Source: Hymenopus coronatus (taxonomy: Eukaryota; Arthropoda; Insecta; Mantodea; Hymenopodidae). From it: a stretch of 64,000 bases of DNA. The notes beneath the pieces were generated by a model. That model ran no database searches. It was not told where the DNA came from and saw only the letters and a program-made list of their open reading frames with translations. Positions 59,901 to 63,942 of this stretch are shown one piece after another. Made by a program: the position numbers and the translations under genes. Positions within the stretch are counted from its first letter, which is position 1. Every line of letters starts with the position of its first letter. The DNA lies in NCBI GenBank assembly GCA_030762935.1, contig CM060893.1:14390897-14454896 (forward strand), in the 5' to 3' direction.

Positions 59901-61628
59901 GGCTAGTTTCCTTAATTTTCAACCAGACATTGACTAATTCCTTGTGGTGAAGCTGGCGTTGTTGTAAGTACTGTCTCCTCTGGTGGTGGTTCAATGAACT
60001 TACTAAACACAGAAGGATGTGTTTAGTAAGTTCATTGAACCACCACCAGAGGAGACAGCTCTTACAACAACGCCAGCTTCACCATAGGGAATTAGTCAAT
60101 GTCTGGTTGAAAATGAAGGAAACTAGTCCATGTTCTGGCCAAAATCCCAAGTGTGTGTTTTGTCTAGTGTAACTAATTGACTCGTCAAATAAACAATGAA
60201 GTCTCTATTATTTCTGCACATATGTCCATGTCAGGCTTTTAGCCCTCTGAATGCTGTTGCAGGTATATTGACATGTTTTGGACGTCCACCATTTGCAAGA
60301 AGGTTGTCCACACGACTGGAAAGCCCCACTCCACGCTCACTTTCTGCTCTTGGAGGACAGTTAGGCAGCTTTGGTTCCTCTGGTGCTACATCATCTCAGT
60401 ATTCACTCATGTATCCTTCCGTAGCTCAGAGTCCGACAACCGACCCCAATGTGTCCATCACAACGTTCTACTTCCAGGACAGAGTAAGCTATTGCTGAGC
60501 GTACACAACTTAAAGCCCCTCTTAATTTAAGTGTTTCAGGAAAAAATAAATAGAAATCTGATGTGTTCTATCTATTTCATGTTAATCCAGATAAGCATTA
60601 GCAGAACTTACCTTATTACTTGCTTCCTGCTAAGTAGAAGGGAAATAAGGAAGCACATTGTGCTAAAGCAATAATCAAATATTGTATAAGCCAGTTGCTA
60701 TGTGATTGAAATCCGTTTCTGTGAATGACCAGGTGTTGACAAATTCCCATATAAGAAAAGGATTTAAAAATGGAAACCAATAAGAAAGAATACCCCGGAA
60801 ATGGTCAGTTCCAGGAAAAATAAATGTATGTGACAAAAATTGTTTGTTTTAAAGAGATCTACATTTTTTTGTGTAGAAAGGTTTTGTCTATCTGTTACAG
60901 TTTGCCAGTTATGCAAAATTCAGCCAGAATGTATGCTCGAAGTCTTAGACCAGAAAAATCAAGATATACATTTTATTGGTCATCTTTAATATACAGTATT
61001 TTAATCAAAATTGTTACAGCCATTTTTGAGAAAATCAAAATTTTTCCCATGTAAACGATAGTTTGGGATGTGGGGATTTTCTTCAAAATCTTTGTGTTGC
61101 ATCCTTGGAAGATACTAAACTTAAATACCAAATTTGGTATTTTACGAACTTTTTTTTTTTTTACAGGAAACTCTAAAAACGTGTATTTCCGGTGAAATCT
61201 CGACATTGAATTTTTGGGTGGAATACAGTACCTTCTCTATCTACTATGTACATACTTAACCTAGTACATTTAGAGAAAGCAAAAAAAGGAATAAAGTTCC
61301 ATTTTAAATCTTTCATTGTTTGTTAACTGCTTGTTATTTAGGATAGCCAAGCTAAACTACCTGAAAAAACAAGCTTAAAACTTAGCAGTAACAACTGTTA
61401 TGCATTATCTTCTTTATGCATTGGCTTGCCATTCACTTGATGTTGATACTAGATATGTTGCAATTCATTTCAGAAACAACTCTCCAGAACATCACGGGTG
61501 AGAAACTTACATGTCAACTTGCGAGCAGCAGGTTCGAAAGTGGCCTTGAAGAAATCTCAAGCCATAGTTACTGTATATGACGCTTCTTCCCTCTTCTACA
61601 TTCATAAGGAACTTGGCGAGAAATATGT
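20940..61628 (+). CDS. WDR59: WDR59, GATOR2 subunit, first 15 exons (3'-partial)
   Basis: WDR59 is a subunit of GATOR2 (with MIOS, WDR24, SEH1L, SEC13), which relieves GATOR1 inhibition of mTORC1 at the lysosome when amino acids are plentiful. Fifteen exons total 2024 coding bases (674 residues and two bases), all with GT-AG junctions and consistent phase. In order: the start MATRWSSEFVVAEHRD; a WD40 propeller over residues about 40-320, with repeats ending HVWDIRD, IKLWDQRK, VKFFDI, LLLWNIA and LRIWRIE; a variable linker; an RWD domain at about 395-495 starting TLQQEFSLINV; then an unstructured stretch containing PFPRTSGAKF and ESPTPRSLSAL. Human WDR59 is 974 residues, so about 300 residues including the C-terminal zinc/RING region lie beyond the window. 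No inactivating change is seen. Introns run from 74 bases to 6.2 kb. Confidence 0.96.
21268..22558. mobile_element. composite fold-back element in WDR59 intron 1
   Basis: Two nested inverted-repeat structures. First, 21274-21500 pairs imperfectly with 21620-21851 (shared blocks AAGGTGGAGGGCCCTA and AATGATCCCAAGAA). Second, AGACCAGGGTAATTATTTGC...GGGCCGCT (21844-21877) pairs with 22514-22547. The outermost TTAGTTACTAGTCTG (21268) and CAGACCAGTAAGTAACTAC (22540-22558) also pair, closing the whole. No coding region is seen; superfamily unknown. Confidence 0.72.
22560..24074. other. WDR59 intron 1 remainder
   Basis: Very AT-rich and mostly unassigned. At about 23690-23840 a broken + strand frame reads SASTLSKL and LLPSPIKKRAVVRQFKSKF, resembling a short basic segment seen in some insect mobile-element proteins. 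This is a weak call. Confidence 0.35.
24075..24124 (+). CDS. WDR59: WDR59 exon 2
   Basis: Acceptor TTTCAG; encodes ASAMAVDWSGVYVLLAG, the first blade strand of the propeller. Ends GG before GTATGT, leaving two bases of a glycine codon. Confidence 0.92.
24434..25075 (+). repeat. HR870 repeat, truncated
   Basis: Starts at the hairpin end (TACTTTCTCTACACCTACTA) and follows the family to GGAATTTGTCAACTCCTGTC, where it breaks off and meets a reversed copy. Confidence 0.85.
25080..25490 (-). repeat. HR870 repeat, reversed internal fragment
   Basis: Reverse-strand match to the middle of the family: GGCTATTTCCAGAAAATGCA, GAGAAAATCAAAA, TTTTTGTGTCGCATCCTCGA. Together with 24434-25075 it makes a fold-back pair. 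Confidence 0.75.
25905..26010 (+). repeat. tRNA-like SINE head (family B)
   Basis: GTGGCTCAATAGTGGAGCAA and B-box GTAGTTCAAATCCTGG. Upstream 25722-25905 matches 42832-43040 (CAACTCCTGTCCTACACA, TTGTAAGTCGCCATTGGGG), the same composite repeat. Confidence 0.7.
26023..26232 (-). repeat. tRNA-derived SINE (family A)
   Basis: Reverse of the 37325-37541 copy: B-box region GAAACTCGCAACCTGTTGAA, A-box side TACCACCACGCTTTCCAGGC, body words AGGGTCCATGGAGCTTAAAG and GTCGGATGATGTA. Confidence 0.8.
26272..27152 (+). repeat. HR870 repeat, full-length
   Basis: Both termini present, hairpin (ACACATACTATGTACATAGT, then GTATAGAGAAGG) intact, GT microsatellite at about 26416-26450. Lies in WDR59 intron 2. Confidence 0.9.
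27496..27631 (+). CDS. WDR59: WDR59 exon 3
   Basis: Acceptor TTTTTCAG; A completes GGA, then RRYLAVKNLDD and a KYEVGAAEWNPC segment (first WD repeat). Donor TCT|GTAAGG, phase 0. Confidence 0.94.
28263..28500 (-). other. unrecognised 78-codon open frame
   Basis: In WDR59 intron 3 the minus strand is open from just after a stop near 28500 to a stop near 28263, reading HHVFYGYVTRRKEVEMILEF, SNTLEVEENKSSVKRDWIEK and FEEGIGIRRGEIPIRSVTR. The composition (many K, E, R) looks protein-like and unlike random AT-rich DNA. I do not recognise it; a mobile-element fragment is most likely. Confidence 0.3.
29113..29317 (+). CDS. WDR59: WDR59 exon 4
   Basis: Acceptor TTTGCAG; encodes SNQRIEILTW, then HTRVVSDLNWHRFDPNLLAS and DTFIHVWDIRDFRRPALSLS. 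This is the classic GH...WD pattern of a complete WD repeat. Donor G|GTAAGT, phase 1. An HR870 copy begins 47 bases after the donor. Confidence 0.95.
29365..30221 (+). repeat. HR870 repeat, full-length
   Basis: TTACTTTCTCCACATGTACT at the left, GTAGAGAAAGTCATGTGAAT and CAGATTTTT at the right. Starts 47 bases after the exon 4 donor. A reversed hairpin-end scrap follows at about 30222-30322. Confidence 0.88.
30418..30551 (+). CDS. WDR59: WDR59 exon 5
   Basis: Acceptor ATTTCAG; encodes AGATQVRWNRLSNFLLATAH, DGDIKLWDQRKG and the start of the next repeat, QYIAAHLAK. Donor AAG|GTGCGT, phase 0. Confidence 0.95.
30779..31456 (+). repeat. HR870 repeat with duplicated 3' terminus
   Basis: Intact hairpin end at 30779, an internal deletion of the middle third, then two successive family 3' ends: one finishing near 31307 (CACATTAGATTTTT) and another near 31456 (CACATCAGATTTTT). 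Confidence 0.82.
31857..32746 (+). repeat. HR870 repeat, full-length
   Basis: Hairpin TATACGCACTATGTACATAG then TGTATAGAGAAGG, all internal blocks, and the 3' end ATAGAGAAAGTCATGTGAAT. Lacks a long TG tract. Confidence 0.9.
33093..34000 (-). repeat. HR870 repeat, full-length, with long CA microsatellite
   Basis: Reverse copy from AAATCTGATGTGTTCCATTC to GTGCGTATAGAGAAAGTAAT, ending 60 bases before WDR59 exon 6. The CA tract at 33777-33859 is about 40 units, the longest of any copy, so the tract expands within the element. Confidence 0.92.
33777..33859. repeat. (AC)n microsatellite, about 40 units
   Basis: Uninterrupted AC dinucleotides inside an HR870 copy; it produces the spurious CVCVCV and THTHTH peptides on the two strands. 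Confidence 0.98.
34061..34210 (+). CDS. WDR59: WDR59 exon 6
   Basis: Acceptor TTCCAG; encodes IHGLDWSPSHENQLATSSQD, CTVKFFDITNP and SPVWRARYT. Exactly 50 codons, phase 0 at both ends. The intron before it ends with an HR870 copy that stops about 60 bases upstream of the acceptor. Confidence 0.95.
34876..34923 (-). repeat. solo HR870 hairpin end
   Basis: A lone CTACTTCCCCTACTTATATT...ACATAGTAGAGAAAGTAAAA hairpin with no attached body. Confidence 0.55.
34946..35411. mobile_element. palindromic Penelope-like insertion with 13-bp target duplication
   Basis: Flanked by identical 13-base repeats TAATGTTGTTCTT (34933-34945 and 35412-35424). Inverted arms 34981-35114 and 35282-35415 are 134 bases long with only about two mismatches. 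The 167-base middle reads on + [20 protein letters not shown] and [20 protein letters not shown], the same tail sequence as the Penelope relic at 1175-1465. Lies in WDR59 intron 6. The near-identity of the arms suggests a recent origin. Confidence 0.88.
36004..36882 (+). repeat. HR870 repeat, full-length, diverged
   Basis: TTTTACTTTCTCTAGCACAT at the left and ATAGAGAAAGTCATGTGAAA then CATCAGATTTTT at the right; the hairpin is degenerate (ATATACATACTATATAGAG) and no TG tract remains, so an older copy. Confidence 0.85.
37040..37960 (+). pseudogene. LINE relic (C-terminal part), split by a SINE
   Basis: The + strand reads KGLIMERVLKYC and MCNIPRI before the SINE and IQGECLLCGRKEDLEHTVFH then CK after it. 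The C-x2-C-x9-H-x4-C pattern is the zinc knuckle found at the C-terminus of many insect LINE proteins. It parallels GLMMEKVLKY and CPICGG...DEVHIIFQC in the relic at 52320-53895, so the two belong to one family. Confidence 0.75.
37325..37541 (+). repeat. tRNA-derived SINE (family A)
   Basis: GCCTGCCTGGGTAGTGTGGT (A-box side), GTCGTGAGTTTGAATCTCG (B-box), a T run and the body GTAGCTTTAAGCTCCATGGA to CGTCCGATATGATCAACC. Inserted in a LINE relic. Confidence 0.85.
38238..39102 (-). repeat. HR870 repeat, full-length
   Basis: Reverse copy from AAAGTCTGATGTGTTCCACT to GTGCATATAGAGAAAGTAAA, with a CA tract at about 38926-38956 and an intact hairpin (CACTATGTACATAGTG). Confidence 0.9.
39489..40353 (+). 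repeat. HR870 repeat, full-length
   Basis: TTTTACTTTCTCTACACGTA at the left, ATAGAGAAAGTCATGTAAAT and CATCAGATTTTT at the right. Ends 89 bases before WDR59 exon 7. It faces the copy at 38238-39102 as an inverted pair 390 bases apart. Confidence 0.9.
40443..40602 (+). CDS. WDR59: WDR59 exon 7
   Basis: Acceptor TTTTGCAG; encodes PFGEGLITVVVPQLRRGENS, LLLWNIANTAAPVHTFVGHT and DVVLEFQWRRKKE. The LRRGENSLLLWN and FVGHxDVVLEFQWR blocks are WDR59-specific, which makes this the most diagnostic exon. Donor G|GTATGA, phase 1. Confidence 0.96.
41035..42525. mobile_element. palindromic Penelope-like relic with GIY-YIG segment
   Basis: The right arm (41861-42525) reads on + NKYNIKTVLG-like sequence, SGIYQLNC-NCDHVYISKAK, CHLETRVK-YFRNIKYKHLDK and KLFEHLNGPIDLMMWERIFI: the end of a Penelope reverse transcriptase, the linker and the GIY-YIG endonuclease, with stops. 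The left arm (41035-41822) is its inverted, diverged copy, around a 38-base centre. A SINE interrupts the left arm. Lies in WDR59 intron 7. Confidence 0.82.
41203..41404 (-). repeat. tRNA-derived SINE (family A) in the Penelope left arm
   Basis: Reverse of the family A body and head (TGCTCAAATGAGCTCAGAGT, CACCTGAATGTAAGGCAGAC, GCTACCTTCACACTACAGAG). The matching place in the right arm has no SINE, so the SINE came later. Confidence 0.75.
42660..43175. repeat. inverted pair of tRNA-like SINE heads (family B)
   Basis: A reversed head at 42700-42790 (GGGATTTAAACCTTAGATCT, GAGTTACCATGGCA) faces a forward head at 43045-43125 (GCCATGGTAGCTCAGTGGCA, B-box GGTTCAAATCCTGG). Both carry CAACTCCTGTCCTACACAC and GTGTGAAAAAACAATTATTC on their outer or inner sides. 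Ends 140 bases before WDR59 exon 8. Confidence 0.75.
43315..43394 (+). CDS. WDR59: WDR59 exon 8
   Basis: Acceptor TTTACAG; encodes SPDYELITWSKDQSLRIWRI and EPFLQK, the last propeller repeat. Donor AAG|GTATGT, phase 0. It is followed by a 74-base intron, the shortest in the window. Confidence 0.94.
43469..43547 (+). CDS. WDR59: WDR59 exon 9
   Basis: Acceptor TTGCAG; encodes LCGHIQDADQSLDSQDLKEG and SSSTTI, an acidic/serine-rich linker after the propeller that is poorly conserved in the family. Phase and position support it more than similarity does. Donor G|GTGAGT. Confidence 0.85.
43548..44255. other. WDR59 intron 9, first part
   Basis: Nothing convincing. A local inverted repeat CACATCCTG...CAGGATGTG at 43631-43657 is the only structure noted. 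Confidence 0.45.
44262..44660 (-). pseudogene. LINE 3' end relic
   Basis: The minus strand reads CLAAHLYKIGVYQTEECVIC, KEPETRMDSDHLLHCTGLDP and LQKRKELPELFWAAK. The C-x2-C-x8-DHLLHC knuckle closes the reverse transcriptase/RNase H polyprotein of R1/Jockey-type insect LINEs. An AT-rich tail follows to the left. 5'-truncated. Confidence 0.82.
44697..44880. repeat. fold-back repeat
   Basis: AGCTTAAAATGAGTCACACT...TACTTGCGTATTAGGACAT pairs imperfectly with the complement of 44815-44880 (GTCCTAACAAAGTGTAATCA...TTGACTCATTTTAAACTTTG). It may be a Penelope terminus, but no coding part supports this. Confidence 0.5.
45797..45893 (-). repeat. HR870 fragment with both ends fused
   Basis: Reads from GAAATCTTGGTATCAAATTT through the hairpin (ACTATATACATAGTG) to CAGAGAAAGT, and then continues directly as the opposite terminus, GTGTGAATGTAACAAATCAGA. 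Confidence 0.65.
45993..46180 (+). CDS. WDR59: WDR59 exon 10
   Basis: Acceptor GTTGTGCAG; a variable acidic stretch (NGMEMLDMAVDD) and then TLQQEFSLINVNMPNVKMDV, the start of the RWD domain, nearly identical to vertebrate WDR59. Donor GTG|GTGAGT, phase 0. Confidence 0.95.
46181..47340. other. WDR59 intron 10, first part
   Basis: Long T-rich stretches with many GTTTTA and TTTTAC words between 46560 and 47000; no element ends or coding similarity recognised. Confidence 0.45.
47355..47480 (-). repeat. tRNA-like SINE head (family B)
   Basis: Reverse head: AGGATTTGAACCATGGATCT (B-box) and ACTGAGCTACCATGGTAACA (A-box side), flanked by AATTGAATGCTATAG. Confidence 0.7.
47561..47867 (+). other. unrecognised open frame, possible element fragment
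   Basis: An open frame to a stop at 47867; its start lies in a SINE but from about 47561 it reads VLLFKDWILCYIYKTNESFL, CHIAEGGFDSCDFCPNIKET and FVGRGGVDEIKSFCISGEVA. The C-x2-C pair and low repetitiveness suggest a former protein. No family recognised and no splice support. Confidence 0.25.
48086..48595. mobile_element. hAT-type MITE with perfect 8-bp duplication
   Basis: Begins TAGTAGTGGGA and ends TCCCATCACTA, with GTTGAATT repeated exactly at 48078-48085 and 48596-48603. An 8-bp duplication and TAGTGATGGGA ends are typical of hAT elements. Subterminal GAAACAGTTTC and GAAACTGTTTC words recur, as in transposase-binding sites. No coding content. Confidence 0.9.
48604..49999. other. WDR59 intron 10, middle part
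   Basis: AT-rich, nothing recognised on either strand. Confidence 0.45.
50008..50257 (+). repeat. tRNA-derived SINE (family C), full-length
   Basis: Head GGCCGTGCCATTGCCGCGTG with A-box TGGTTAGACTAC and B-box TGTTCAATCCC, then the body shared with 14217-14390 and an AT-rich tail. Confidence 0.85.
50652..50790 (+). repeat. HR870 fragment, hairpin end
   Basis: TTTTACTTTCACTACCATGT, CCCAAAAATTTGATGCCAAG and a short GTGTGTGTGAG; truncated where a Penelope relic starts. Confidence 0.75.
50795..51225 (+). pseudogene. Penelope-like element relic with GIY-YIG endonuclease
   Basis: The + strand reads LPWGFRKFRQIFNKLNI and LKNLLNKLCNIQS (the end of the reverse transcriptase region), a stop, then KSGIYEISFEDCEKYYIGKM, KRKLEIKLEHQRRIQLKQTY and later LGIWRKTYK. 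The GIYEI-x7-YYIGK pair is the GIY-YIG signature. Diverged from the copies at 16650 and 41861. Confidence 0.82.
51510..51605 (-). repeat. HR870 remnant, very diverged
   Basis: AACCTCCATATTGAATTTTT and GCAGTACATTCTCTATTTAC resemble the hairpin-end part in reverse. A CA/CT-rich run lies just before it at about 51430-51480. Confidence 0.45.
51801..51965 (+). CDS. WDR59: WDR59 exon 11
   Basis: Acceptor CTTGCAG; encodes MDAVRRSCTITATCNAHVVI, the RWD signature VSFPPNYPYNAAPTFQF and NTMAKVLK. The YP and P..F spacing is typical of RWD domains. 55 codons, phase 0 both ends. Confidence 0.95.
52320..53895 (+). pseudogene. LINE relic, reverse transcriptase to C-terminal knuckle
   Basis: On the + strand, with stops and frameshifts: GLLYVDDCGLFN (polymerase YxDD motif) near 52620, EWGLKVNEDKSKIMVFKKDN, VVNEFTYLGSNGG, then GVRGLMMEKVLKYLLWIQEL, NERE-GIAWFRLAIWKLKGMR and CPICGG...DEVHIIFQCRDS near 53665-53730. 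This is the order of a Jockey/CR1-type LINE. The G run at 53680-53693 shifts the frame inside the knuckle. A short insert interrupts at about 52690-52820. Confidence 0.85.
53892..54140 (-). repeat. possible solo LTR
   Basis: Read in reverse it starts TGTAATAATGTGGGG, carries a TATA-like CGTATAAAAGAGC, and ends GGCAATCGTCTCA, the TG...CA form of an LTR. No target duplication and no primer-binding site are visible, so this is tentative. Confidence 0.25.
54141..55960. other. WDR59 intron 11, middle part
   Basis: No recognised element. The stretch 54150-54420 is more GC-rich than its surroundings. No supported reading frame. Confidence 0.4.
55962..56105 (+). repeat. HR870 fragment, hairpin-end side
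   Basis: CAGAGGAAGTATCTTATTCC, CCCAAAATTTAATATCAAGA and TTTCACCAGAAG match the family; the rest is lost. Confidence 0.6.
56848..56937 (+). CDS. WDR59: WDR59 exon 12
   Basis: Acceptor GGCAG; encodes ALKQTAQQRVRKNKLCLEPC and LRQLVSTLEQ, closing the RWD domain. Donor CAA|GTAAGT at 56938; the sixth intron base is the first T of a TTAA that flanks a piggyBac relic. Confidence 0.95.
56947..58109 (+). mobile_element. piggyBac-like transposon relic filling WDR59 intron 12
   Basis: TTAA at 56943-56946 and 58110-58113 borders inverted ends CTTCTTAACATA and the complement of CCTCTTAACATA. The left subterminal CATGAGTATACTCG is of piggyBac type. The + strand reads transposase pieces: NQYVWHCASNKERNVTF, ALKWKDKRDV-like text, PVAVFAYNDTMGGVDKVDWH, YYKKIFFHLLELAEWNAESC and a C-terminal cysteine-rich region RTCRMCSSVFDAKGKK to MCKDCGVALCINPCFRVFHT. 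MGGVDKVD and the C-terminal ring are piggyBac hallmarks. At 1163 bp, against about 2.4 kb for an intact element, it is deleted and inactive. Confidence 0.92.
58150..58306 (+). CDS. WDR59: WDR59 exon 13
   Basis: Acceptor TTGTTACAG; encodes a variable ITTTEESESK start, then MYGSFQDAYIPFPRTSGAKF, a conserved WDR59 motif. Donor G|GTAAGT, phase 1. Confidence 0.95.
58443..58972 (-). repeat. HR870 repeat, non-hairpin half
   Basis: Reverse copy from AAAAAATCTGATGTGTTACA to the TTAAGCCATTATTTAGAAAA block, where a Penelope palindrome begins. Confidence 0.85.
58977..59745. mobile_element. palindromic Penelope-like terminal relic
   Basis: Left arm 58977-59310 and right arm about 59450-59745 are inverted, diverged copies (GAAAGAAGGGCAC, CATCCACATTTGGAAGAAGA, GCTGAAGATGAAAGCAATGC). 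In reverse the left arm reads fragments such as HIWKKKEHMNF, then FLVQKFIKPPPEK in another frame, like [13 protein letters not shown] in the two other Penelope tails. Confidence 0.65.
59832..60197. repeat. large hairpin: 179-bp inverted arms with an 8-bp loop
   Basis: Left arm 59832-60010 and right arm 60019-60197 pair almost perfectly near the centre (GTTCATTGAACCACCACCAG on both) and less well outward. The right arm reads FSKFIEPPPEETALTTTPAS, the same KFI-PPPE motif as the Penelope tails. Ends 65 bases before WDR59 exon 14. Confidence 0.8.
60263..60483 (+). CDS. WDR59: WDR59 exon 14
   Basis: Acceptor TGTTGCAG; encodes ILTCFGRPPFARRL, then ESPTPRSLSALGGQLG and DPNVSITTFYFQDR. The RP...TPRSLSAL and VSI(S/T)xFY blocks match vertebrate WDR59; the serine-rich middle is likely disordered. 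Donor AGA|GTAAGC. Confidence 0.94.
60554..61281 (-). repeat. HR870 repeat, near full-length
   Basis: Reverse copy from AGAAATCTGATGTGTTCTAT to the hairpin remnant ACTATGTACATACTT and TTTAGAGAAAGC. Lacks the CA tract. Confidence 0.85.
61474..61628 (+). CDS. WDR59: WDR59 exon 15 (last in window)
   Basis: Acceptor CATTTCAG; encodes KQLSRTSRVRNLHVN, KVALKKSQAIVTVYDASSLF and YIHKELGEKYV, the counterpart of the vertebrate stretch ending HKSLGELYIL. Ends GT before GTAAGT at 61629, phase 2. The donor sits at the edge of a 13-base duplication created by a Penelope insertion. Confidence 0.9.
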
Positions 61629-61642
61629 GTAAGTTAGTGCAA

Positions 61643-62433
61643 GAACAATTTTAATGAAAGGGTGTTTTGGAACAGTGATACCTATGAATAGAATATTTTT
61701 GAGTTAGGTTTGTAACACTTAAGTACCACTTACGTATAATTTTCCAGACCGATTTCGATGCCATGTGGGCATATTGTCGATTTCCAACTGAAATTCCACA
61801 GGGTGTTCTATGTTGAGGTGTGACGGTCCCTAGTGGCTGGGTGACGAACTTCCACAATATATTTTGTAGCGGCAATTCAAAGTTGAATACATGGTGTTGG
61901 TTTTTAATGGTATGAATCTTTTCCCAGACGTCAAGCTCTGCTGCATATCTGGTGCATTTTACAAGGTGTATGTTAGGTACTATTTCATGGTTAGTAGACC
62001 AAAAGTGGTATGCAACGGCTGATTTGTCAGTTTCTTTGTATTTTACTGCTCTCATGTGTTCTTGAAGTCCTGTTTCGAGAGCAGTAAAATACAAAGAAAC
62101 TGATAAATCAGCCATTGCATACCACTTTTGGTCTATTAACCATGAAATAGTACCTAACATACACCTTGTAAAACCCGCCAGATATGCGGCACAGCTCGAA
62201 GTCTGTGAAAAAATCCATATCATTAAAAACCAACACCATGTATTCAACTTTGAATTGCTGCCACAAAATATATTGTGGAAGTTTGTCATCCAGGCACCAG
62301 GGACCGCCACACCTTAACATAGAACACCCTGTGGAATTTCAGTTGGAAACCATCGACATAAGGCATCGAAACTGGTCTGGAAAATTATACATAAGGGATA
62401 CTTAAGTGTTACAAACCCAGCTCAAAAATATTC
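61643..62433. mobile_element. palindromic Penelope-like insertion with 13-bp duplication at a splice donor
   Basis: Flanked by identical TAAGTTAGTGCAA at 61630-61642 and 62434-62446. Inverted arms (about 61690-62056 and 62079-62433) meet near 62065. The minus strand of the left arm, continuing to 61651, reads ALETGLQEHMRAVKYKETDK, SAVAYHFWSTNHEIVPNIHL and AAELDVWEKIHTIKNQHHVF, the region after GIY-YIG in Penelope-like elements. The left duplicate starts at the second base of WDR59 intron 15. Confidence 0.88.
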
Positions 62434-62446
62434 TAAGTTAGTGCAA

Positions 62447-63942
62447 TTTTCCTTGTCTGCAGATTCTGCTCTACTACACATTAGCTTATTATGTTGGTTG
62501 TACAGTGGCGCAAAACAAGCCTTGCTATGTATGCAGGGGAGTCAGATAACGTGGACAAATTTTGCTACATGATTCAGGGGAGAATTTTTATGTAGAAAGT
62601 GCATGCCCATAAAGGTGTATTAAGGTATAGGACATTAATGATTACAGTGGAATCATTTCTCAGTAACACAGTTTTCCAAATAAGAAATGGAGTTACAAAA
62701 GTTCTGGCCCCAAATGTACTAAAAAAAATCTTACTCCTGCTTACCATTTTCAAGTTTTGATGGCTCTTATTCAATATTTTGTTAATCCTTGTGCATTTGT
62801 CATTTCAATAAGTGACAGTGCATCTATCTCAATTATGCAAATTATATGCGTGAGATAGAGAGTGAAAAATGGTGGCAAATAGCAGGAAACATCTCCGCTA
62901 ACAATGATCTAATAGTGTGTGAAACCAGTAGGATTTGTCAGTGAGTATTGTCAACATCAGAATGTGTATTAAAAAGCTCAATGGTGAGCAAAAAAGCAAC
63001 CAAACTTTCTTTATAATGAAAGATTGACAGTATTGGCCTCTGGTTTCTCTCACCAATATGTTTGTAGCTTATGTCTTCTTGTGCATTTTTGCTTTCACAA
63101 TTTTTATTTTCTCCATTCATTATCTGTAGTTGATAAAATGAAGCATTGTGTGCCACCCCACAAGAGATTTCACTTTTTAAAAAAAGTGTTTTGTTTGTCA
63201 ACAACACTATCTTGCCATGATCATATTAGCACTGCTGGTGTACCAAAATTTTGGTCTGCAAAAGTTTTTTACATGCTAGTAAATCTACTGATATGGGACT
63301 GTCACTTTTAAGCATGCTTAAAAACCTTTAGTCTGGGCCGAGTTTGTAATGTTTCACTGGAAGTACATATTTTGTGATCCCCTGAACACAAAATACAGCA
63401 TTTTTAGAAAACAATGATCAATCTCTCTATTCTTATGATATAAATTTCTGCTTGGCAATGTTTATTTACATTGTTACAGTTACTGCTACTTATTTATAAA
63501 AATAAATTAAGTTTTGGTATAAAATATTAATTTTTATATTAATATTTATGTTGCTTCACTGTTTCTAGTTTAATTTTTTACGTATTATAAGTCTTGCACT
63601 TTGTTTTTAGTAAATTAGCATCTTTGTTATCTTTTCATTTCATACAGCATATTCATTACAGACCATGATTCATGCTCGCTAGTTTATTTTTATTATGAAG
63701 TGTATCTGATGAAGTACTCTCCTTATTTGCTCTCATTTTACTAACAGCATTAGCTTTTCTGTTCAACTTGGAAAAAGATATATAGGTTCTTTGACAGCCA
63801 TCTAATAGTTAAAAATGATAATATACATAGTTTTATAGAGCAGTACATTTTTGCTAGCTTTGCTTGTCATGTGATTTAAATGCCATTACTAACTCATGTG
63901 AATACAGCCCGTCATATAATCAAACGGGTTACCTCTAAACAT
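62447..63942. other. WDR59 intron 15 remainder
   Basis: AT-rich. A reduced HR870 scrap (TGTTTCACTGGAAGTACATA, CCCCTGAACACAAAATACAG) lies at about 63340-63410. No WDR59 exon was found in this stretch. Confidence 0.45.

Noticed and set aside
61651..62310. Longest open frame in the window (219 codons, minus strand)
   Set aside because: It spans the arms of a Penelope palindrome; the central part is element endonuclease-region sequence and both ends are out-of-frame shadow.
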